A stretch of DNA of 64,000 nt from Thalassospira indica (GCF_003403095.1 NZ_CP031555.1:1716001-1780000), one strand, 5' to 3'; counted from the first letter of the stretch, positions 36,609 to 46,429 are shown. Numbers and translations: made by a program. Notes: generated by a model not told the origin, from the sequence alone.

Positions 36609-36783
36609 GCCGTTCTCCCTAATTCACTTGTCGGACCATTTGGGCCCTCACTGCTTTTGATTGGATCACAAATCCGGTTCGAAGAACGATACGACTTTGG
36701 ATCGAGTCTAATTATAGACATGTGAATTGCAAACGTCAGTGTCAATTATTGTGATGCACCGCACAACGCGTGGTTTACATCCG

Positions 36784-36800
36784 AATGATAATTGTCATTA
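36784..36800. promoter_or_regulatory. Fur-box-like palindrome upstream of cyo
   Basis: AATGATAATTGTCATTA is a near-perfect dyad (AATGAYAATTRTCATT) resembling a Fur/Mur-type operator. Iron control of bo3 oxidase genes is known in enterobacteria. Here it is only a sequence resemblance, about 250 bp from cyoA. Confidence 0.45.
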
Positions 36801-36927
36801 CGACCCTGCTATGCGCCGCGGGTAGCTTGACATTGCTGCAACGCAGCTATAGCAATTCCCGCGAATTTCCGATTTGGCATTTTTTTGAAAAAAAATTGCT
36901 TTCTTTGTGCCCTTTCCGTGGATGTCT

Positions 36928-36941
36928 GGAATTATAATTCC
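36928..36941. promoter_or_regulatory. 14-bp palindrome overlapping a -10-like box
   Basis: GGAATTATAATTCC is a perfect dyad containing TATAAT. Placement before cyoA suggests the promoter with an overlapping regulator site. Confidence 0.45.
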
Positions 36942-37049
36942 TATATGCGTGTGCGGCAGGGTACGACGCGTGGCGATCTTTGGTGGGTCGCTATGCGGCT
37001 CGCAGGCATATGGTTGTCTGTGAGAACATCTTCCAGAGACTGAGGAAGT

Positions 37050-38189
37050 ATGAAGCGCATGCTTTCAAAACTTGTACGTGGCGTCGCATTGACCTCAATG
37101 TTCTCGCTTCTGGCCGGTTGCAACCTTGTTGTGATCGATCCGTCGGGCGATATTGCCTCTCAGCAGGCCGACCTTATTATCGTATCAACCATCCTGATGC
37201 TGCTGATCATTGTTCCGGTCATGGCATTGACGGTCTTCTTTGCCTGGAAATACCGGCAGGGAAACAAGGATGCGGAATACGATCCCGAATGGCATCATTC
37301 CACCAAATTGGAAGTTGTCATCTGGTCTGCCCCGCTGGTGATCATTATTGCCCTTGGCGCGATTACGTGGGTTACGACCCATACGCTTGATCCGTATCGT
37401 CCGCTCGACCGTATTGATGCTGAACGTCCACTGCCAAAAGATCATGAGCCGATGGTGATTGAAGTCGTTTCTCTCGATTGGAAATGGCTGTTCCTGTATC
37501 CGGAACAGGGCATTGCGACTGTCAACGAACTCGCAGCTCCGGTCGATACGCCAATCCAGTTCAAAATCACCTCTTCGGGAATCATGAACTCGTTCTTCAT
37601 TCCGGCTCTTGCGGGCCAGATTTATTCGATGGCGGGGATGGAAACAAAACTCCATGCCGTAATCAATGAAGAAGGTGTTTTTGACGGGTTCTCGGGGAAC
37701 TACAGCGGTGAGGGGTTCTCTCATATGCGCTTTAAGTTCCACGGGCTGAGCCAAGACGGGTTTGATGCCTGGGTCGATAATGTGAAGGCCGATGAAAACC
37801 TTTTGGGGCGTTCGCAATATCTTGAGCTTGAAAAACCCAGCATCAAGGAACCGGTTCGGTACTTCAGCTCGGTAGATCCGGAACTTTACAACGCGATCCT
37901 CAACATGTGCGTTGACCAGTCGAAAATGTGCATGAACGAGATGATGCATATTGACGAAAATGGTGGCGGCGGTCTGGCCGGTATCAATAACGTCATGTCC
38001 TTGACCTATGACGTGCCGCAGATGCGTGGCAGTCAGCCATTGCCCGAAAGCAAGTCCTACGTTGCGACGCTTTGCACTGCACCGGAAGGTGGCTTGGCTG
38101 GTGAACTTGCGAACCTGCCGTTGTTTGACAATGAACAGGTCTCGCGTGCCATGAGTGTTGCGCCGTCAGGTGTTTCAACAGGGTTCTGA
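37050..38189 (+). CDS. cyoA: Cytochrome bo3 ubiquinol oxidase, subunit II
   Basis: 379-residue lipoprotein: lipobox LLAGC with Cys24 after a short signal. Two transmembrane helices follow, then a periplasmic cupredoxin-like domain with SLDWKWLFLYPEQGIATVNEL and SSGIMNSFFIPALAGQIYSMAGM. The CuA ligands of cytochrome c oxidases are missing, as expected for a quinol oxidase. The C-terminal extension after about residue 280 includes CVDQSKMCMNEMMHIDENGG. First gene of cyoABCD; AGGAAG precedes the ATG. Confidence 0.96.
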   Translation: MKRMLSKLVRGVALTSMFSLLAGCNLVVIDPSGDIASQQADLIIVSTILMLLIIVPVMALTVFFAWKYRQGNKDAEYDPEWHHSTKLEVVIWSAPLVIIIALGAITWVTTHTLDPYRPLDRIDAERPLPKDHEPMVIEVVSLDWKWLFLYPEQGIATVNELAAPVDTPIQFKITSSGIMNSFFIPALAGQIYSMAGMETKLHAVINEEGVFDGFSGNYSGEGFSHMRFKFHGLSQDGFDAWVDNVKADENLLGRSQYLELEKPSIKEPVRYFSSVDPELYNAILNMCVDQSKMCMNEMMHIDENGGGGLAGINNVMSLTYDVPQMRGSQPLPESKSYVATLCTAPEGGLAGELANLPLFDNEQVSRAMSVAPSGVSTGF

Positions 38190-38195
38190 AGCAGT

Positions 38196-38219
38196 GCCGG
38201 TTGGTAAAAGCCAACCGGC
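38196..38219 (+). other. Hairpin between cyoA and cyoB
   Basis: Perfect 9-bp stem GCCGGTTGG / CCAACCGGC with loop TAAAAG just after the cyoA stop and no U-run. Probably an mRNA processing or stability element that allows different subunit levels. Confidence 0.45.
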
Positions 38220-38278
38220 CCTTCGCAGTTTTGGCATCGGCTACGATGCCTGTCTGCATTTGAAAGAAGAGTAATCCG

Positions 38279-40288
38279 ATGTTCTCTAATCCGGACCTTT
38301 TACATTTTATATTTGGCCGGCTGTCACTTGATTCACTTCCGTTCCATGAACCGATCCTTGTGGTGACGTTTGCGGCGGTGGTTCTGGGCGGTATCGCTGT
38401 TGTCGGCGGTATCACCTATTTCCGCCTCTGGGGATATCTCTGGAACGAGTGGATCACGTCGATTGACCACAAAAAAATCGGCATTATGTACATCATATTG
38501 GCGCTTGTCATGCTTTTGCGTGGTTTCTCCGATGCGCTTATGATGCGTGCCCAGCAGGCGATGGCTTTTGGCGGCTCGGAAGGTTTCCTTCCCCCTGATC
38601 ATTACGATCAGATATTCACCGCCCACGGCGTAATCATGATCTTCTTCGTGGCCATGCCGCTGGTGACGGGGCTTATGAACTTTGTCGTGCCGCTACAAAT
38701 CGGCGCGCGTGACGTTGCGTTCCCGTTCCTGAATAATTTCAGCTTCTGGATGACCACCTGTGGTGCCGCGCTGATCATGGTGTCGCTGTTTGTCGGTGAG
38801 TTCGCGAAAACCGGCTGGCTGGCCTATCCGCCGCTGTCTGACATTGTCTACAGTCCGGGGGTCGGGGTCGATTATTATATCTGGGCCTTGCAGATTGCCG
38901 GTGTCGGGACGTTGCTTTCGGGGGTCAATCTGGTTGTGACCATCGTCAAAATGCGCGCACCGGGCATGTCCATGATGAAAATGCCGGTCTTTACCTGGAC
39001 GGCACTTTGCACCAACGTTCTGATCGTGGCTGCGTTCCCGGTTCTGACCGCTGTTCTGGTTCTGCTTGGGCTTGACCGTTACGCAGACACCAACTTCTTC
39101 ACCAACGATCTTGGCGGTAACGCCATGATGTATATCAACCTGATCTGGATTTGGGGGCACCCGGAAGTTTACATCCTGATCCTGCCGGCGTTTGGTGTGT
39201 TTTCCGAAGTTGTGTCGACATTCTCGCGCAAGCGTCTGTTTGGGTATAGCTCGATGGTTTATGCCACCGTGGTTATCACCATCCTGTCCTATGTCGTCTG
39301 GTTGCATCACTTCTTCACCATGGGCTCGGGTGCCAGCGTGAACGCCTTCTTTGGTATCGCGACCATGATCATCTCGATCCCGACCGGTGCGAAAGTCTTT
39401 AACTGGCTGTTCACGATGTATAAGGGGCGCATCAATTTTGATGTCCCGATGCTGTGGACCATTGGTTTCATGCTGACCTTTGTGATCGGTGGCATGACGG
39501 GTGTTATGCTGGCCGTTCCGCCTGCTGACTTTGTGTTGCATAACAGCCTGTTCCTGATTGCGCACTTCCATAACGTGATTATCGGCGGTGTGGTGTTCGG
39601 GATGTTTGCCGGTATCGTTTACTGGTTCCCGAAAGCATACGGCTACAAGCTTGATCCGTTCTGGGGCAAAATGTCCTTCTGGCTCTGGCTTGTCGGGTTC
39701 TATTTCGCCTTCATGCCGCTTTATGTTCTTGGTCTGATGGGGATTACCCGCCGCATGAGCCAATTTGACGATCCGTCGCTTCAGATCTGGTTCGTGATTG
39801 CCGCCTTTGGTGCGCTTCTGATTGCCGGGGGGATCGGTTCGTTCATTCTGTCGATCGTTGTTGCGGTGATCAAACGTGACAAGCTTCGTGATGAAACCGG
39901 TGACCCATGGGGGGATGGTCGTACGCTGGAATGGTCGACTTCGTCGCCGCCCCCAGCCTACAACTTTGCCTTTACCCCGGTTGTCCATGATCTTGATGCA
40001 TGGGCCGACATGAAGAAACGTGGTTATGTCCGTCCGACGGAAGGCTTCCTGGATATCCATATGCCGAAAAATACCGGCGCTGGCTTTATCCTTGCCGCTC
40101 TGTCGCTTGTTCTTGGTTTCGCGCTGGTCTGGCATATCTGGTGGCTGGTGATTGCAAGCTTCATTGCCCTGGTTGTCGGTGCAATTGCCCACACCTTCAA
40201 CTATGACCGCGATTATCACATCCCGGCATCTGAAGTCGTGGAAACCGAAGACGAACGTACTGCCCTTCTGGCAAAACAGCAGGCGTAA
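38279..40288 (+). CDS. cyoB: Cytochrome bo3 ubiquinol oxidase, subunit I
   Basis: 669-residue catalytic heme-copper subunit with 15 or so spans. Metal ligands are visible: His in [11 protein letters not shown] (low-spin heme), [15 protein letters not shown] (CuB His-Tyr pair), WLHHFFTMG (CuB histidines) and [13 protein letters not shown] (heme histidines). It pumps protons while reducing oxygen with ubiquinol. Spaced 89 bp from cyoA with a hairpin between. Confidence 0.97.
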   Translation: MFSNPDLLHFIFGRLSLDSLPFHEPILVVTFAAVVLGGIAVVGGITYFRLWGYLWNEWITSIDHKKIGIMYIILALVMLLRGFSDALMMRAQQAMAFGGSEGFLPPDHYDQIFTAHGVIMIFFVAMPLVTGLMNFVVPLQIGARDVAFPFLNNFSFWMTTCGAALIMVSLFVGEFAKTGWLAYPPLSDIVYSPGVGVDYYIWALQIAGVGTLLSGVNLVVTIVKMRAPGMSMMKMPVFTWTALCTNVLIVAAFPVLTAVLVLLGLDRYADTNFFTNDLGGNAMMYINLIWIWGHPEVYILILPAFGVFSEVVSTFSRKRLFGYSSMVYATVVITILSYVVWLHHFFTMGSGASVNAFFGIATMIISIPTGAKVFNWLFTMYKGRINFDVPMLWTIGFMLTFVIGGMTGVMLAVPPADFVLHNSLFLIAHFHNVIIGGVVFGMFAGIVYWFPKAYGYKLDPFWGKMSFWLWLVGFYFAFMPLYVLGLMGITRRMSQFDDPSLQIWFVIAAFGALLIAGGIGSFILSIVVAVIKRDKLRDETGDPWGDGRTLEWSTSSPPPAYNFAFTPVVHDLDAWADMKKRGYVRPTEGFLDIHMPKNTGAGFILAALSLVLGFALVWHIWWLVIASFIALVVGAIAHTFNYDRDYHIPASEVVETEDERTALLAKQQA

Positions 40289-40298
40289 GGGAATGACA

Positions 40299-40919
40299 AT
40301 GGCGAATAACACTGCCGCACAGACCGAAATGCCGGTCTTTTACCTGAAAGAAGAGCATCACCCGGAAACCGGGACGATGCTTGGCTTCTGGATCTATCTG
40401 ATGAGCGATTGCCTCATCTTTGGGATTCTGTTTGCAACCTATGCCGTTATTGGCCAGAACTATGCCGCAGGTCCTTCGCCTGCTGATCTGTTTGATCTCG
40501 AACTGGTAGCGATCAACACGTCGATGTTGCTGTTTTCCTCGATCACCTATGGCTTTGCCATGCTGGCGATGGAAAAGGGCAGCATCAAGGGAACGCAGAT
40601 TTGGCTGGCGATTACCGGCCTGTTTGGCGTCGCGTTCGTGGGGCTGGAAATCTATGAGTTCCATCACCTCTGGAGCCTGGGGGCGACCCCGATGCGCAGT
40701 GGTTTCCTCTCGGCGTTCTACACGCTGGTGGCGACCCACGGTTTGCATGTGACCTTTGGCATCATCTGGCTTGTGACCCTGATGGTTCAGGTCGCCCAGC
40801 GTGGCCTGATCGTTGAGAACAAGCGCCGTCTGATGTGCCTGTCGATGTTCTGGCACTTCCTTGACGTGATCTGGATCGGTGTCTTCTCCGTTGTTTACCT
40901 GCTGGGAGTTCTGGGATGA
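40299..40919 (+). CDS. cyoC: Cytochrome bo3 ubiquinol oxidase, subunit III
   Basis: 206 residues, five spans, quinol-oxidase type (short). Start at 40299 rather than the ATG at 40293, which abuts AAGGGA. Family signatures: [22 protein letters not shown] and [13 protein letters not shown], then [18 protein letters not shown]. It overlaps cyoD by 4 bp. Confidence 0.95.
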   Translation: MANNTAAQTEMPVFYLKEEHHPETGTMLGFWIYLMSDCLIFGILFATYAVIGQNYAAGPSPADLFDLELVAINTSMLLFSSITYGFAMLAMEKGSIKGTQIWLAITGLFGVAFVGLEIYEFHHLWSLGATPMRSGFLSAFYTLVATHGLHVTFGIIWLVTLMVQVAQRGLIVENKRRLMCLSMFWHFLDVIWIGVFSVVYLLGVLG

Positions 40920-41296
40920 GCGCACATTCACACGCACATGATGGCCATCATGATGGCGGGGCGTCGCATGGCACCTATAAAAGCTATGTGATCGGGTTCG
41001 TTCTGTCGGTCATTCTGACCGCGATCCCGTTCTGGCTTGTCATGGACGGTGTTCTGGACAGCAAGGTTGCAACCGCCCTTTGGGTGATGGGACTTGGTGT
41101 GATTCAGATCATTGTTCACATGGTCTATTTCCTGCACATGAACACCAAATCCGAAGGCGGGTGGAACATGCTGGCACTGATCTTTACCCTTGTGATCGTG
41201 GCCATCGCCATCGCCGGGTCGCTGTGGGTAATGTATCACCTTAACACCAACATGATGCCGCAGATGGATCACGATATGATCCCAAGCTTCGGCTAG
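40916..41296 (+). CDS. cyoD: Cytochrome bo3 ubiquinol oxidase, subunit IV
   Basis: 126 residues, three spans. Histidine-rich N-terminus ([14 protein letters not shown]), then [20 protein letters not shown] and [19 protein letters not shown], typical of CyoD. Starts inside the cyoC stop codon region. Followed by a strong terminator. Confidence 0.95.
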   Translation: MSAHSHAHDGHHDGGASHGTYKSYVIGFVLSVILTAIPFWLVMDGVLDSKVATALWVMGLGVIQIIVHMVYFLHMNTKSEGGWNMLALIFTLVIVAIAIAGSLWVMYHLNTNMMPQMDHDMIPSFG

Positions 41297-41311
41297 TCTG
41301 GCTTGATATTT

Positions 41312-41351
41312 AAAGGGGGCGCGATACCTGTAGCGGGATCGCGCCCTTTTT
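41312..41351 (+). terminator. Rho-independent terminator after cyoD
   Basis: Arms AAAGGGGGCGCGAT and ATCGCGCCCTTTTT with a 12-base loop; the T-run ends the stem. SURF1 expression must come from read-through or a promoter in the next 40 bp. Confidence 0.85.
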
Positions 41352-41390
41352 GTTTAACCACCCACATATTGCCATTTGAAAGAACCCGGC

Positions 41391-42170
41391 ATGTCCGACG
41401 ATCGCGTTTCCGCTGCTGCATCCGATAGCCCGAAAAGAGGCCCGTCAACGACGACCAGAATTGTCGTTCTGATGTTGGCTGCCATCCTGTTTTCGGGGTT
41501 CTGCGCCCTTGGTTACTGGCAGGTGGAACGCCGGGCCTGGAAACTTGATCTGATCGAACGGGTCGATGGGCGTGTGCATGGTGATGCGGTTGCCGCACCC
41601 ACGCGTGATGACTGGGAAAATGTAACCCGCGCACGCGATGAATATCGCAAGGTCAGTGTGATGGGCACCTATCGCAACGATCTTGAAACGCAGGTCTATA
41701 CTGCCACTGATTACGGGGCGGGCTACTGGGTTCTGACACCGCTGATGCGGGATGATGGCACGATTGTCATGGTTAATCGCGGTTTCGTTCCGACCGAAAA
41801 GAGAGCCCCTGACACGCGGGCTGAGGGCATGGTTGTGGGCGAAGTCACCGTGACCGGCCTGCTTCGGATCAACGAGCCGGTTGGCACCTTTATCCGTGAT
41901 AATGTGCCCTCTGAGGAACGCTGGTATTCACGCGATGTAAAGGCGATGGCCACCAAGCGGGGGCTGGACGCGACCAACGTCGCGCCATATTTCATTGACG
42001 GTGACGGGGCAGAAAACCCGGCCAAGCTGCCACTGGGTGGCCTGACCAAAATTCGCTTCCCCAACAACCACCTGACCTATGCCCTGACATGGTTTGGCTT
42101 GGCATTGCTGACACTTGTCGCGGCGTGGATTGTACTGCGCCCGCGCAAGAGATCAGATAGCGACGATTGA
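41391..42170 (+). CDS. SURF1-family heme-copper oxidase assembly protein
   Basis: 259 residues. N-terminal span (about residues 23-43) then LGYWQVERRAWKLDLIERVDGR, GYWVLTPLMRDDGTIVMVNRGFVP, and a C-terminal span with NNHLTYALTWFGLALLTL. SURF1 helps heme a insertion in subunit I. Its position directly after cyoABCD suggests a quinol-oxidase-specific copy, as described for Paracoccus Surf1q. This oxidase may therefore carry heme a, or the protein may act more generally. Confidence 0.92.
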   Translation: MSDDRVSAAASDSPKRGPSTTTRIVVLMLAAILFSGFCALGYWQVERRAWKLDLIERVDGRVHGDAVAAPTRDDWENVTRARDEYRKVSVMGTYRNDLETQVYTATDYGAGYWVLTPLMRDDGTIVMVNRGFVPTEKRAPDTRAEGMVVGEVTVTGLLRINEPVGTFIRDNVPSEERWYSRDVKAMATKRGLDATNVAPYFIDGDGAENPAKLPLGGLTKIRFPNNHLTYALTWFGLALLTLVAAWIVLRPRKRSDSDD

Positions 42171-42178
42171 TCCGCCGA

Positions 42179-43432
42179 TTATTCCAGGGTCGATTGATCG
42201 GGCCATGGAATGTCCTTGCGCATGGTCGCGCCGCTCCAGTTGATGATGTTGGGCGTACGTTTACCGGCATAATGGGCCTTAAGCACCGCATTCAGGTTAG
42301 GCGGGCGATACAGCACGCGTTCAAGCGACCCTTCGTGCGAATTGTCATGCAAGACGCCGGTAGAGATATTCCAACGTTCCAGTGCGCTGACATGGATGGC
42401 CTCATTGATCGTCTCAAGCCCATCCGGGATGATGTTCCGACGGTCAAAGTTCGGACATTTGATGCGCAGTTTGTCCCAGAAGTTTCGGGTTTCCGGTGTA
42501 ATCTGTTCGATCAGGCGCTGATAGGGATAAAGGCGGGAGCTCGCATAAAGCATGGTGCGGCTTTCATACCCGCGCCCGTCGACCGACGGGGCCAGTTTGG
42601 TCTTAAGGTGTGACTCATCAAGCTTGAGCTTGGTGTGTTTCTTGAGTCGCTTGATCATCCAGTCGAGCGTGATGTCAGATAGCCTGCAATCATCGTAAGA
42701 CCCGCCAACATTGCTGTGTACGCCGGGGAACCAGACTTGTTCGACAATCTGTTTGTCCGGCAATTTGGTGCCCTTTTCCTTGACCCACAGCGTTGGTGAA
42801 AAGGCACTGCGTTTCTCGTCAATCGCCATTGCATGCAGGGCAACCCGAACGTGCCCGCCAAGCTGCACATCGTAAAAATGATACTTCGCCGGGATCAGGC
42901 GGCGTCCAAGGTCGCCCGGAATGCCAAGCGACCCGACTGTGTCCCAAACGCCGACGCATTCAATTGGCACATCCGGTTGGGTTTTGATATCAAGGGTCGA
43001 AATCTTGGTGCGTTTTGCCTCTGGCGATAGGTCCGAGCTGGCAATTTTCGCGATATCGGTCTGGAGCGGATGGCCGAGATAGGGTGGTTTTAAAAGACCA
43101 CAGAGCCCGATCAATCCCGCCAGACTGCGCGCGGTAAAGGCACCACGCGAAAATCCAAAGATAAAGATCTCGTCGCCGGGTTGATAGTTGTTGCCAAGAA
43201 AGCGATAGCCATCAACGACGTTTTCAAGCAACCCGTTACCAAACGCACCACCGCGAATTTTATCGATCACATCGCCAGTCCCGACCCCGCGATCATAGAA
43301 CACGATCTGCGAAACATCCTTGTCGCTGCTCGGTACGGCACGCAGAAGTTTGACGACGTTGGTCGGTTCAGGTGTGTTGGCAGGCTCCTGCCAGGTGCCG
43401 TCGAAAAATACAATCAGTCTGCGTTTGGCCAT
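42179..43432 (-). CDS. DUF2235 alpha/beta hydrolase (T6SS phospholipase-like)
   Basis: 417 residues from the ATG at 43432 (MAKRRLIVFFDGTWQEPAN). The GxSxG elbow is IFGFSRGAFTARSLAGLI, followed by IECVGVWDTVGSLGIP, the pattern of DUF2235. VWFPGVHSNVGGSYDDCRLSDITL would hold the catalytic histidine and acid. Tle1-type phospholipases belong to this family, but no secretion, VgrG or immunity gene is nearby and no signal peptide is visible, so a housekeeping cytoplasmic hydrolase is as likely. Confidence 0.88.
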   Translation of the reverse strand: MAKRRLIVFFDGTWQEPANTPEPTNVVKLLRAVPSSDKDVSQIVFYDRGVGTGDVIDKIRGGAFGNGLLENVVDGYRFLGNNYQPGDEIFIFGFSRGAFTARSLAGLIGLCGLLKPPYLGHPLQTDIAKIASSDLSPEAKRTKISTLDIKTQPDVPIECVGVWDTVGSLGIPGDLGRRLIPAKYHFYDVQLGGHVRVALHAMAIDEKRSAFSPTLWVKEKGTKLPDKQIVEQVWFPGVHSNVGGSYDDCRLSDITLDWMIKRLKKHTKLKLDESHLKTKLAPSVDGRGYESRTMLYASSRLYPYQRLIEQITPETRNFWDKLRIKCPNFDRRNIIPDGLETINEAIHVSALERWNISTGVLHDNSHEGSLERVLYRPPNLNAVLKAHYAGKRTPNIINWSGATMRKDIPWPDQSTLE

Positions 43433-43701
43433 GTGAAGTCCCCTGTGTGATGTGATGCCGGGCGATCTTCTTTGGATCTTCTTGGGTGTCACTATACAAC
43501 TCTGGGGTGATTTTATTAAGGGATATTAAATATAATAAAATGCTGCTGATGTGATGTTGTGGTCAGTTCGAGGACCGACATCCTGCTGACACACAGCTGT
43601 CAGGAACCTGTATGTCGCGTGGTTTACATTGTTGGGAAACAAGGGGAAATTGCCGCCGGATTTCAAACATAATCACACGCGCAAACGCAGGAGCCTTTAG
43701 A
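43433..43701. other. Divergent intergenic region, DUF2235 and GST genes
   Basis: 269 bp, AT-rich around 43500-43550 (TTATTAAGGGATATTAAATATAATAAA). It presumably carries both promoters. No gene or clear palindrome is seen. Confidence 0.4.
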
Positions 43702-44340
43702 ATGCCATCACAGCGGAACTTGACCTTTTATCACGCCGTACCATCACGCAGCGGTACCGTACATTGGATGTTGCAGGAACTGGGCATCCCGTTTGATGTC
43801 AAACTAATCGACATCCGGGGTGGGGAAGGGCAAACGCCGGAATTCCTAGCACTCAATCCGCTTGGTAAAGTGCCAACCATCGTGCATGGCGATACTGTCG
43901 TAACAGAGGCAGCTGCTATTTGCTGTTATCTTGCAGATCTGTATCCCGAGGCTGGTCTGGCCCCGGCATTGGATGATCCGAAACGCGGCGAATATCTGCG
44001 TTGGTTGTTCTTTTCACCGGCAACCATCGAACCGGCCCTGATTGACCGTGTACGCCAGTACAAGGCGGAAGACAGCAGCCAGAATTCCTATCGCGACTGG
44101 GAAACGCTGGTGCCCATTCTGGTCGATTTTGTTGGCAAGGCCGACCCGTGGCTGATGGGGAAGAACTTCACCACCGTTGATGTGGTGTTTGGTTCGACCA
44201 TTCGGTTTGGCTGCATGTTCGGCATTCTGCCGAAATATCCGGAATTCGAGGCCTACATCGCCCGGATTGATGCCCGCCCGGCCTATCGGCGTGCACAGGA
44301 ACTGGATGCGCCGCATTTTGCCGCTGCAATGGCGGGTTAA
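43702..44340 (+). CDS. Glutathione S-transferase
   Basis: 212 residues from the ATG at 43702 with CAGGAG upstream. N-domain: LTFYHAVPSRSGTVHWMLQELGIP with Ser in the glutathione site, NPLGKVPTIVHGD, TEAAAICCYLADLYP. C-domain: WLMGKNFTTVDVVFGSTIRF. The substrate is unknown. Not closely similar to the two nu-type GSTs at 33.6-35.2 kb. Confidence 0.9.
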   Translation: MPSQRNLTFYHAVPSRSGTVHWMLQELGIPFDVKLIDIRGGEGQTPEFLALNPLGKVPTIVHGDTVVTEAAAICCYLADLYPEAGLAPALDDPKRGEYLRWLFFSPATIEPALIDRVRQYKAEDSSQNSYRDWETLVPILVDFVGKADPWLMGKNFTTVDVVFGSTIRFGCMFGILPKYPEFEAYIARIDARPAYRRAQELDAPHFAAAMAG

Positions 44341-44367
44341 TCGAAGCGATCCAATTGTATGAAGAAT

Positions 44368-44404
44368 AAAAGGGCCGGTTCCTGCGCTTTGGAACCAGCC
44401 CTTT
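44368..44404. terminator. Bidirectional hairpin terminator
   Basis: AAAGGGCCGGTTCC against GGAACCAGCCCTTT (one mismatch) with an 8-base loop, between the GST gene and the convergent peroxiredoxin-like gene. Confidence 0.75.
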
Positions 44405-44432
44405 GGCATTTTATCGGCTTTCGGTCGCGGGT

Positions 44433-44990
44433 TTAGGGATTTGTATGATCAATCACTTCGCCGCGTGCCGGATAGTTTTTGGCAATCACGAAATCAAGCG
44501 CGCCAAGGATCTGATCAAACGCCGGACGGGCAAACGGCATGGTCTGAACAGTCCCGAAATATAGCGTGCCATCCGGACGCACCAAAAACAGGCCAGGTTC
44601 CGAGAAAACAGCCGGTTCTTCATAACCACTCGACGTCACACCGTTGGAGGTCGAGATATAAAGACCCCATTCGCGCGCGTTATCAAGATCCAAGCCATAG
44701 CCAAGGTCAACGTTCTCAAGCTCCCACTTCGCCTTGGCTTCGGTCGCGCGATCTTCGCCATCGGACGAAACAACAACGACATTCACGCCGCGCTTGGCAA
44801 AGTCTGCAAGCTTGCTATCAAGATCCTTGAGATACTTGCCGCAGATCGGGCAATGCAGGCCGCGATAGAAAACGACCATGGTGAAGTTTTCCGGGCTTTG
44901 GTCGGCAAGCGACCATGTGCCGCCACCGACAAGCGGGACGGACAGGGATGGCACCTTCTGGCGCGGCATCAGCGGGGTAATGACAGACAT
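44433..44990 (-). CDS. Peroxiredoxin-like (AhpC/TSA) protein
   Basis: 185 residues from the ATG at 44990, with GAGGAACG upstream. The thioredoxin fold contains MVVFYRGLHCPICGKYLKDLD: a CxxC-type pair where peroxiredoxins have PxxxTxxC. This places it in the Prx-like / redoxin group rather than with classical peroxidases. VVVVSSDGEDRATEAKAKW follows. Role: thiol redox or peroxide handling; the reductant is unknown. Confidence 0.85.
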   Translation of the reverse strand: MSVITPLMPRQKVPSLSVPLVGGGTWSLADQSPENFTMVVFYRGLHCPICGKYLKDLDSKLADFAKRGVNVVVVSSDGEDRATEAKAKWELENVDLGYGLDLDNAREWGLYISTSNGVTSSGYEEPAVFSEPGLFLVRPDGTLYFGTVQTMPFARPAFDQILGALDFVIAKNYPARGEVIDHTNP

Positions 44991-45114
44991 TTCGTTCCTC
45001 ATGACTTGGGTCAGGTTTAATTGAAAGCGATTATGGAACGATCATTCTATAAATCAACAACAAAGGACTGCCATCACTGAACTGTGATGGGAACTCTTTG
45101 GTGCGGTGGTATTG

Positions 45115-45738
45115 TTAAACCCGTTTGGCGACGATGAAACGTGATCCGGTGCTGGCCGGATAGGAGCCGGTTTCGATGATGTCAAACCCGGCAGATTGGA
45201 TCATGCCATCGAGGCGGGCATAATTCAGAAAATGAACGTGCGGCGCCTTGCCAATTTTCTGCATGACCCAGATCAGGGGCTTGAGATACCAAAGCTTTTC
45301 ACCAAGGCAGGGCGTTTTGGTAATGAGCATGCCACCCGGCTTGATGACCTTATGTAGCGCCGCAATGGCAACTTCCGGCTGATCAAGCAGATGCAGGATG
45401 TTAAAGCCAAGCACCACGTCAAAGCGCTCTGCCCCTTTGCCGATATTATCAATCGTCTTTTGGGCGAAGGTGACATTGTTGGTCGCCTGATCTTTGGCCT
45501 TGCCTTGGGCAATTTCGATCATGCGTGCGGAAATATCGGTGGCTGTCAGCTGCCCGACACTATGGGCAAGCTTCAGGGCCGTGGTGCCGGTCCCACAGCC
45601 GATTTCAAGCACGTTCTGGTCCGGGGAAAGATAGACGCGCGTGCGATCAAGGGTTTGCGCATAGGCGGCCTCGTTGCCGATTGGTTTGCGGGCGTATTTG
45701 TCGGCGGCAGAGTCCCAGAACGTGTCGCTGCGTATCAT
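45115..45738 (-). CDS. Class I SAM-dependent methyltransferase
   Basis: 207 residues. Motif I VLEIGCGTGTTALKLA (about residues 43-58), motif II DISARMIEIAQGKAK, and FDVVLGFNILHLLDQPEVAIAAL then IKPGGMLITKTPCLGEK. UbiE/Methyltransf_11-like. The acceptor cannot be inferred. A TetR gene lies 109 bp upstream in the same orientation. Confidence 0.9.
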   Translation of the reverse strand: MIRSDTFWDSAADKYARKPIGNEAAYAQTLDRTRVYLSPDQNVLEIGCGTGTTALKLAHSVGQLTATDISARMIEIAQGKAKDQATNNVTFAQKTIDNIGKGAERFDVVLGFNILHLLDQPEVAIAALHKVIKPGGMLITKTPCLGEKLWYLKPLIWVMQKIGKAPHVHFLNYARLDGMIQSAGFDIIETGSYPASTGSRFIVAKRV

Positions 45739-45847
45739 GATATATCCGGCTTTTGCACCCGATGTGCGGGCATTGAAACAAGCGCGTGACTATCAAGGAG
45801 TGCAGGGCAATGCGCAACCAGAAAGGGTTACGAAAAATCGCGCAGGT

Positions 45848-46429
45848 TTAGTCGAGTGCGGCCAGAATGGTTTCGCAATAGTCGTTCAAGGTTTCCTGAT
45901 CCGCACCACGGCGCGACATCAGTTGAACCCCCTGAAACGATCCAGCCAAAAAGCGCGCAAGGGCGCGGACATTCTTGCCTTTGGTAATTTTTCCCTGACC
46001 AATTGCGCGGTTCAGTGCGGCGGCAAAGGTATCCTCGGCCCGACGGAATGCCTGATGGGCGATGGCGGCGGTTTCCGGATCGTGCGGGGCAAGCTCCATG
46101 CCCGAATTCACCATCAGGCAGCCTTTGTGCCGTCCTTCTGCGGTGCCGGTTTTGGCCGCGTCACGGAATGTCTTTTCAATCGCGGCGCGACCATCTTCGA
46201 TATTGCGCAGATCGGCAAAGCGTTCAGCACTGATTTTCTGGCTGTAATGATCAAGGACACGCAGAAACAGTGCCTTCTTGTCGCCAAAGCTTGCATACAT
46301 GCTCGCCCGGTTCAGGCCGGTTTCATCCACCAGATCCTGAATGGAGGTGGCTTCAAACCCCTTGCTCCAGAAGATGTTCATGGCGTTATCAAGAACGCTT
46401 TCTTCATCAAACGCACGTGGCCGTGGCAT
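45848..46429 (-). CDS. TetR-family transcriptional regulator
   Basis: 193 residues. DNA-binding helix-turn-helix at residues about 7-55 (VLDNAMNIFWSKGFEATSIQ, LVDETGLNRASMYASFGDKK). The ligand domain contains HKGCLMVNSGMELAPHDPETA, as in the common C-terminal-33-like subgroup. It may regulate itself or the downstream methyltransferase; no operator stands out. Confidence 0.9.
   Translation of the reverse strand: MPRPRAFDEESVLDNAMNIFWSKGFEATSIQDLVDETGLNRASMYASFGDKKALFLRVLDHYSQKISAERFADLRNIEDGRAAIEKTFRDAAKTGTAEGRHKGCLMVNSGMELAPHDPETAAIAHQAFRRAEDTFAAALNRAIGQGKITKGKNVRALARFLAGSFQGVQLMSRRGADQETLNDYCETILAALD

Larger units (their letters stand above)
36609..37049. other. Control region upstream of cyoABCD
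   Basis: 441 bp shared by the divergent MFS and cyo genes. Contains a Fur-like palindrome (36784-36800), a 14-bp palindrome GGAATTATAATTCC (36928-36941) about 110 bp before cyoA, a T/A-rich run (36881-36905) and TTGACA near 36828. AGGAAG lies just before the cyoA ATG. No gene is seen. Confidence 0.6.

Noticed and set aside
38693..40312. 539-codon minus-strand frame opposite cyoB
   Set aside because: Long only because of high GC and codon bias in cyoB; the sequence is histidine/arginine-rich nonsense and cyoB has all heme-copper ligands.
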